Below are positions 27,685 through 28,337 of a DNA stretch of 28,337 nucleotides, one piece after another. The stretch's first letter is position 1; every line of letters starts with the position of its first letter. The stretch covers positions 1 through 28,337 of the forward strand of contig ATSW01013071.1 in NCBI GenBank assembly GCA_000444245.1, in the 5' to 3' direction. Made by a program: the position numbers and the translations under genes. The notes beneath the pieces are model-generated. The model had not been told where the DNA came from, did not search any database, and saw only the letters and a list, made by a program, of their open reading frames with translations. The stretch comes from Botryllus schlosseri (taxonomy: Eukaryota > Chordata > Ascidiacea > Stolidobranchia > Styelidae).

Positions 27685-28065
27685 AAAATATGTACCTTTT
27701 ACGCGACGGTAAATAATATAATATCAGTTCTACATCACATGAAGAAAATTTGGTATTTTTTACCATGCCCATTTCATTGCACGTTGTAACGATGGTGCGA
27801 CTTCATAGAACTGTCGTTTTCACTGACGTTCGTAGCTCTGTACCAGATGTTACGCATGCTGCGATACCACCAACTGATGTTCCAAGCCTTCCACAACAGA
27901 AAATAGTATCGAGACTATGGTTTCCGTGTTAAAATTAACTAACTCTTGTTGGCAAGGAGCGTATCATTTCACTACTAAAAAATCAACTGTAACTACTCGA
28001 CTCGAATCATTAGAATTAATATTCGATTCGGATTCCAGTACTCTATTCATTGTGTCTAGCCGTAC
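27685..28065 (-). mobile_element. Family A MITE copy 6, reverse orientation
   Basis: On the minus strand the blocks run GAGTACTGGAATCCGAATCG (about 28045), ATACGCTCCTTGCCAACAAG (about 27955), CATAGTCTCGATACTATTTTC (about 27905), GGTATCGCAGCATGCGTAAC (about 27865), GTGCAATGAAATGGGCATGG (about 27775) and GTCGCGTAAAAGGTACATAT (about 27695). The ends beyond these are diverged. It is closest to copies 1 and 2 and lacks their insertions, so it gives the uninterrupted order. The open frame at 27917-28279 overlaps it and is incidental. Confidence 0.65.
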
Positions 28066-28337
28066 TCCTAACGCAGGCTTTCCCTGTCAGTATTCAGGTA
28101 AGACCATATGTTTCGGAAATGTCGGAGTATCAACACTGCAACAAATGTCTAAATATATGTTCTTGTTGCACTATCAATCGTATCTTATTGGAATATCATA
28201 TCATAAATCTTTCACTGGTTCTACGGCATGTGTGTCTGTCCATTGTCCAAAAGACGGTCCGCGGGCCGCATTTTGCTAGTCGCTAGAATAAAATCCACTG
28301 TGATCCGGGATACAATATACTATTATGATACTTATAT
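28066..28337. other. Unassigned right edge
   Basis: A GGTCCGCGGGCCGC word at about 28255 resembles inner hAT sequence but has no terminal repeat near it. Nothing else can be supported. Confidence 0.2.

Noticed and set aside
27917-28279. 120-codon open frame on the plus strand
   Set aside because: It overlaps the reversed family A MITE, whose other copies are non-coding, and has no motif.
1-28337. Retroviral, LTR or Polinton-like remains, CRISPR array, bacterial operons, rRNA
   Set aside because: No LTR pair, gag-pol motifs, capsid genes, regularly spaced repeats or rRNA words were seen.

Overview
The window looks like nuclear DNA from an animal, probably a repeat-rich marine invertebrate. 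The reasons are a gene split by GT-AG introns, a tRNA-derived SINE with 9-11 bp target duplications, a LINE tail, and many small DNA transposons of the hAT type with 8 bp target duplications. I cannot name the species; a tunicate-like or other invertebrate deuterostome genome is only a guess. There is no bacterial-style gene layout, no rRNA, no intact tRNA, no CRISPR array and no recognisable retrovirus or LTR element.

The main gene runs on the minus strand from about 22300 down to at least 6909. I read eight likely exons, in transcript order: 22233-22300 (start codon at 22272), 15879-15936, 15757-15822, 15563-15665, 14560-14674, 13370-13561, 7945-8229 and 6909-7028. The last four join cleanly in phase, with strong GTGAGT, GTAAGA or GTAGGC donors, and encode a Ser-, Arg- and Pro-rich protein I do not recognise. 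The first two also join in phase, but two joins among the 5' exons do not (see findings). The 5' UTR has at least one more exon upstream, and the gene continues past 6909.

The introns are filled with DNA transposon debris. Family A is a MITE of about 450 bp with the core TAGTTTCGATAC and a right end like ATTTTGCCCAGCC (seven copies). Family B is a hAT MITE of about 475 bp, TIR CAGGGTTGTAA, made largely of GACTCGAGTC-like words; one copy at 25362-25843 has a perfect GAGTAAAT duplication, and two copies sit inside family A copies. Family E is a MITE of about 410 bp with TIR like CAGACTTGGACA and five copies. There is one 351 bp GC-rich element with TIR TAGTGCGGAGC, a 131 bp mariner-like MITE, and a nested pair of larger hAT elements at 22805-25195 that carries a broken transposase C-terminus.

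The left end (1-2200) holds fragments of a THAP-domain/DDE transposase region and a second hAT transposase C-terminus. The right end (25852-28337) is mostly unassigned, apart from one family A copy. Two SINEs (5938-6211, 20001-20282) are bounded by clear target duplications. No new defence or metabolic system is visible. The most interesting items are the unrecognised split gene, introns consisting almost entirely of MITEs, two family B insertions at nearly the same octamer, and a few unexplained structured repeats.
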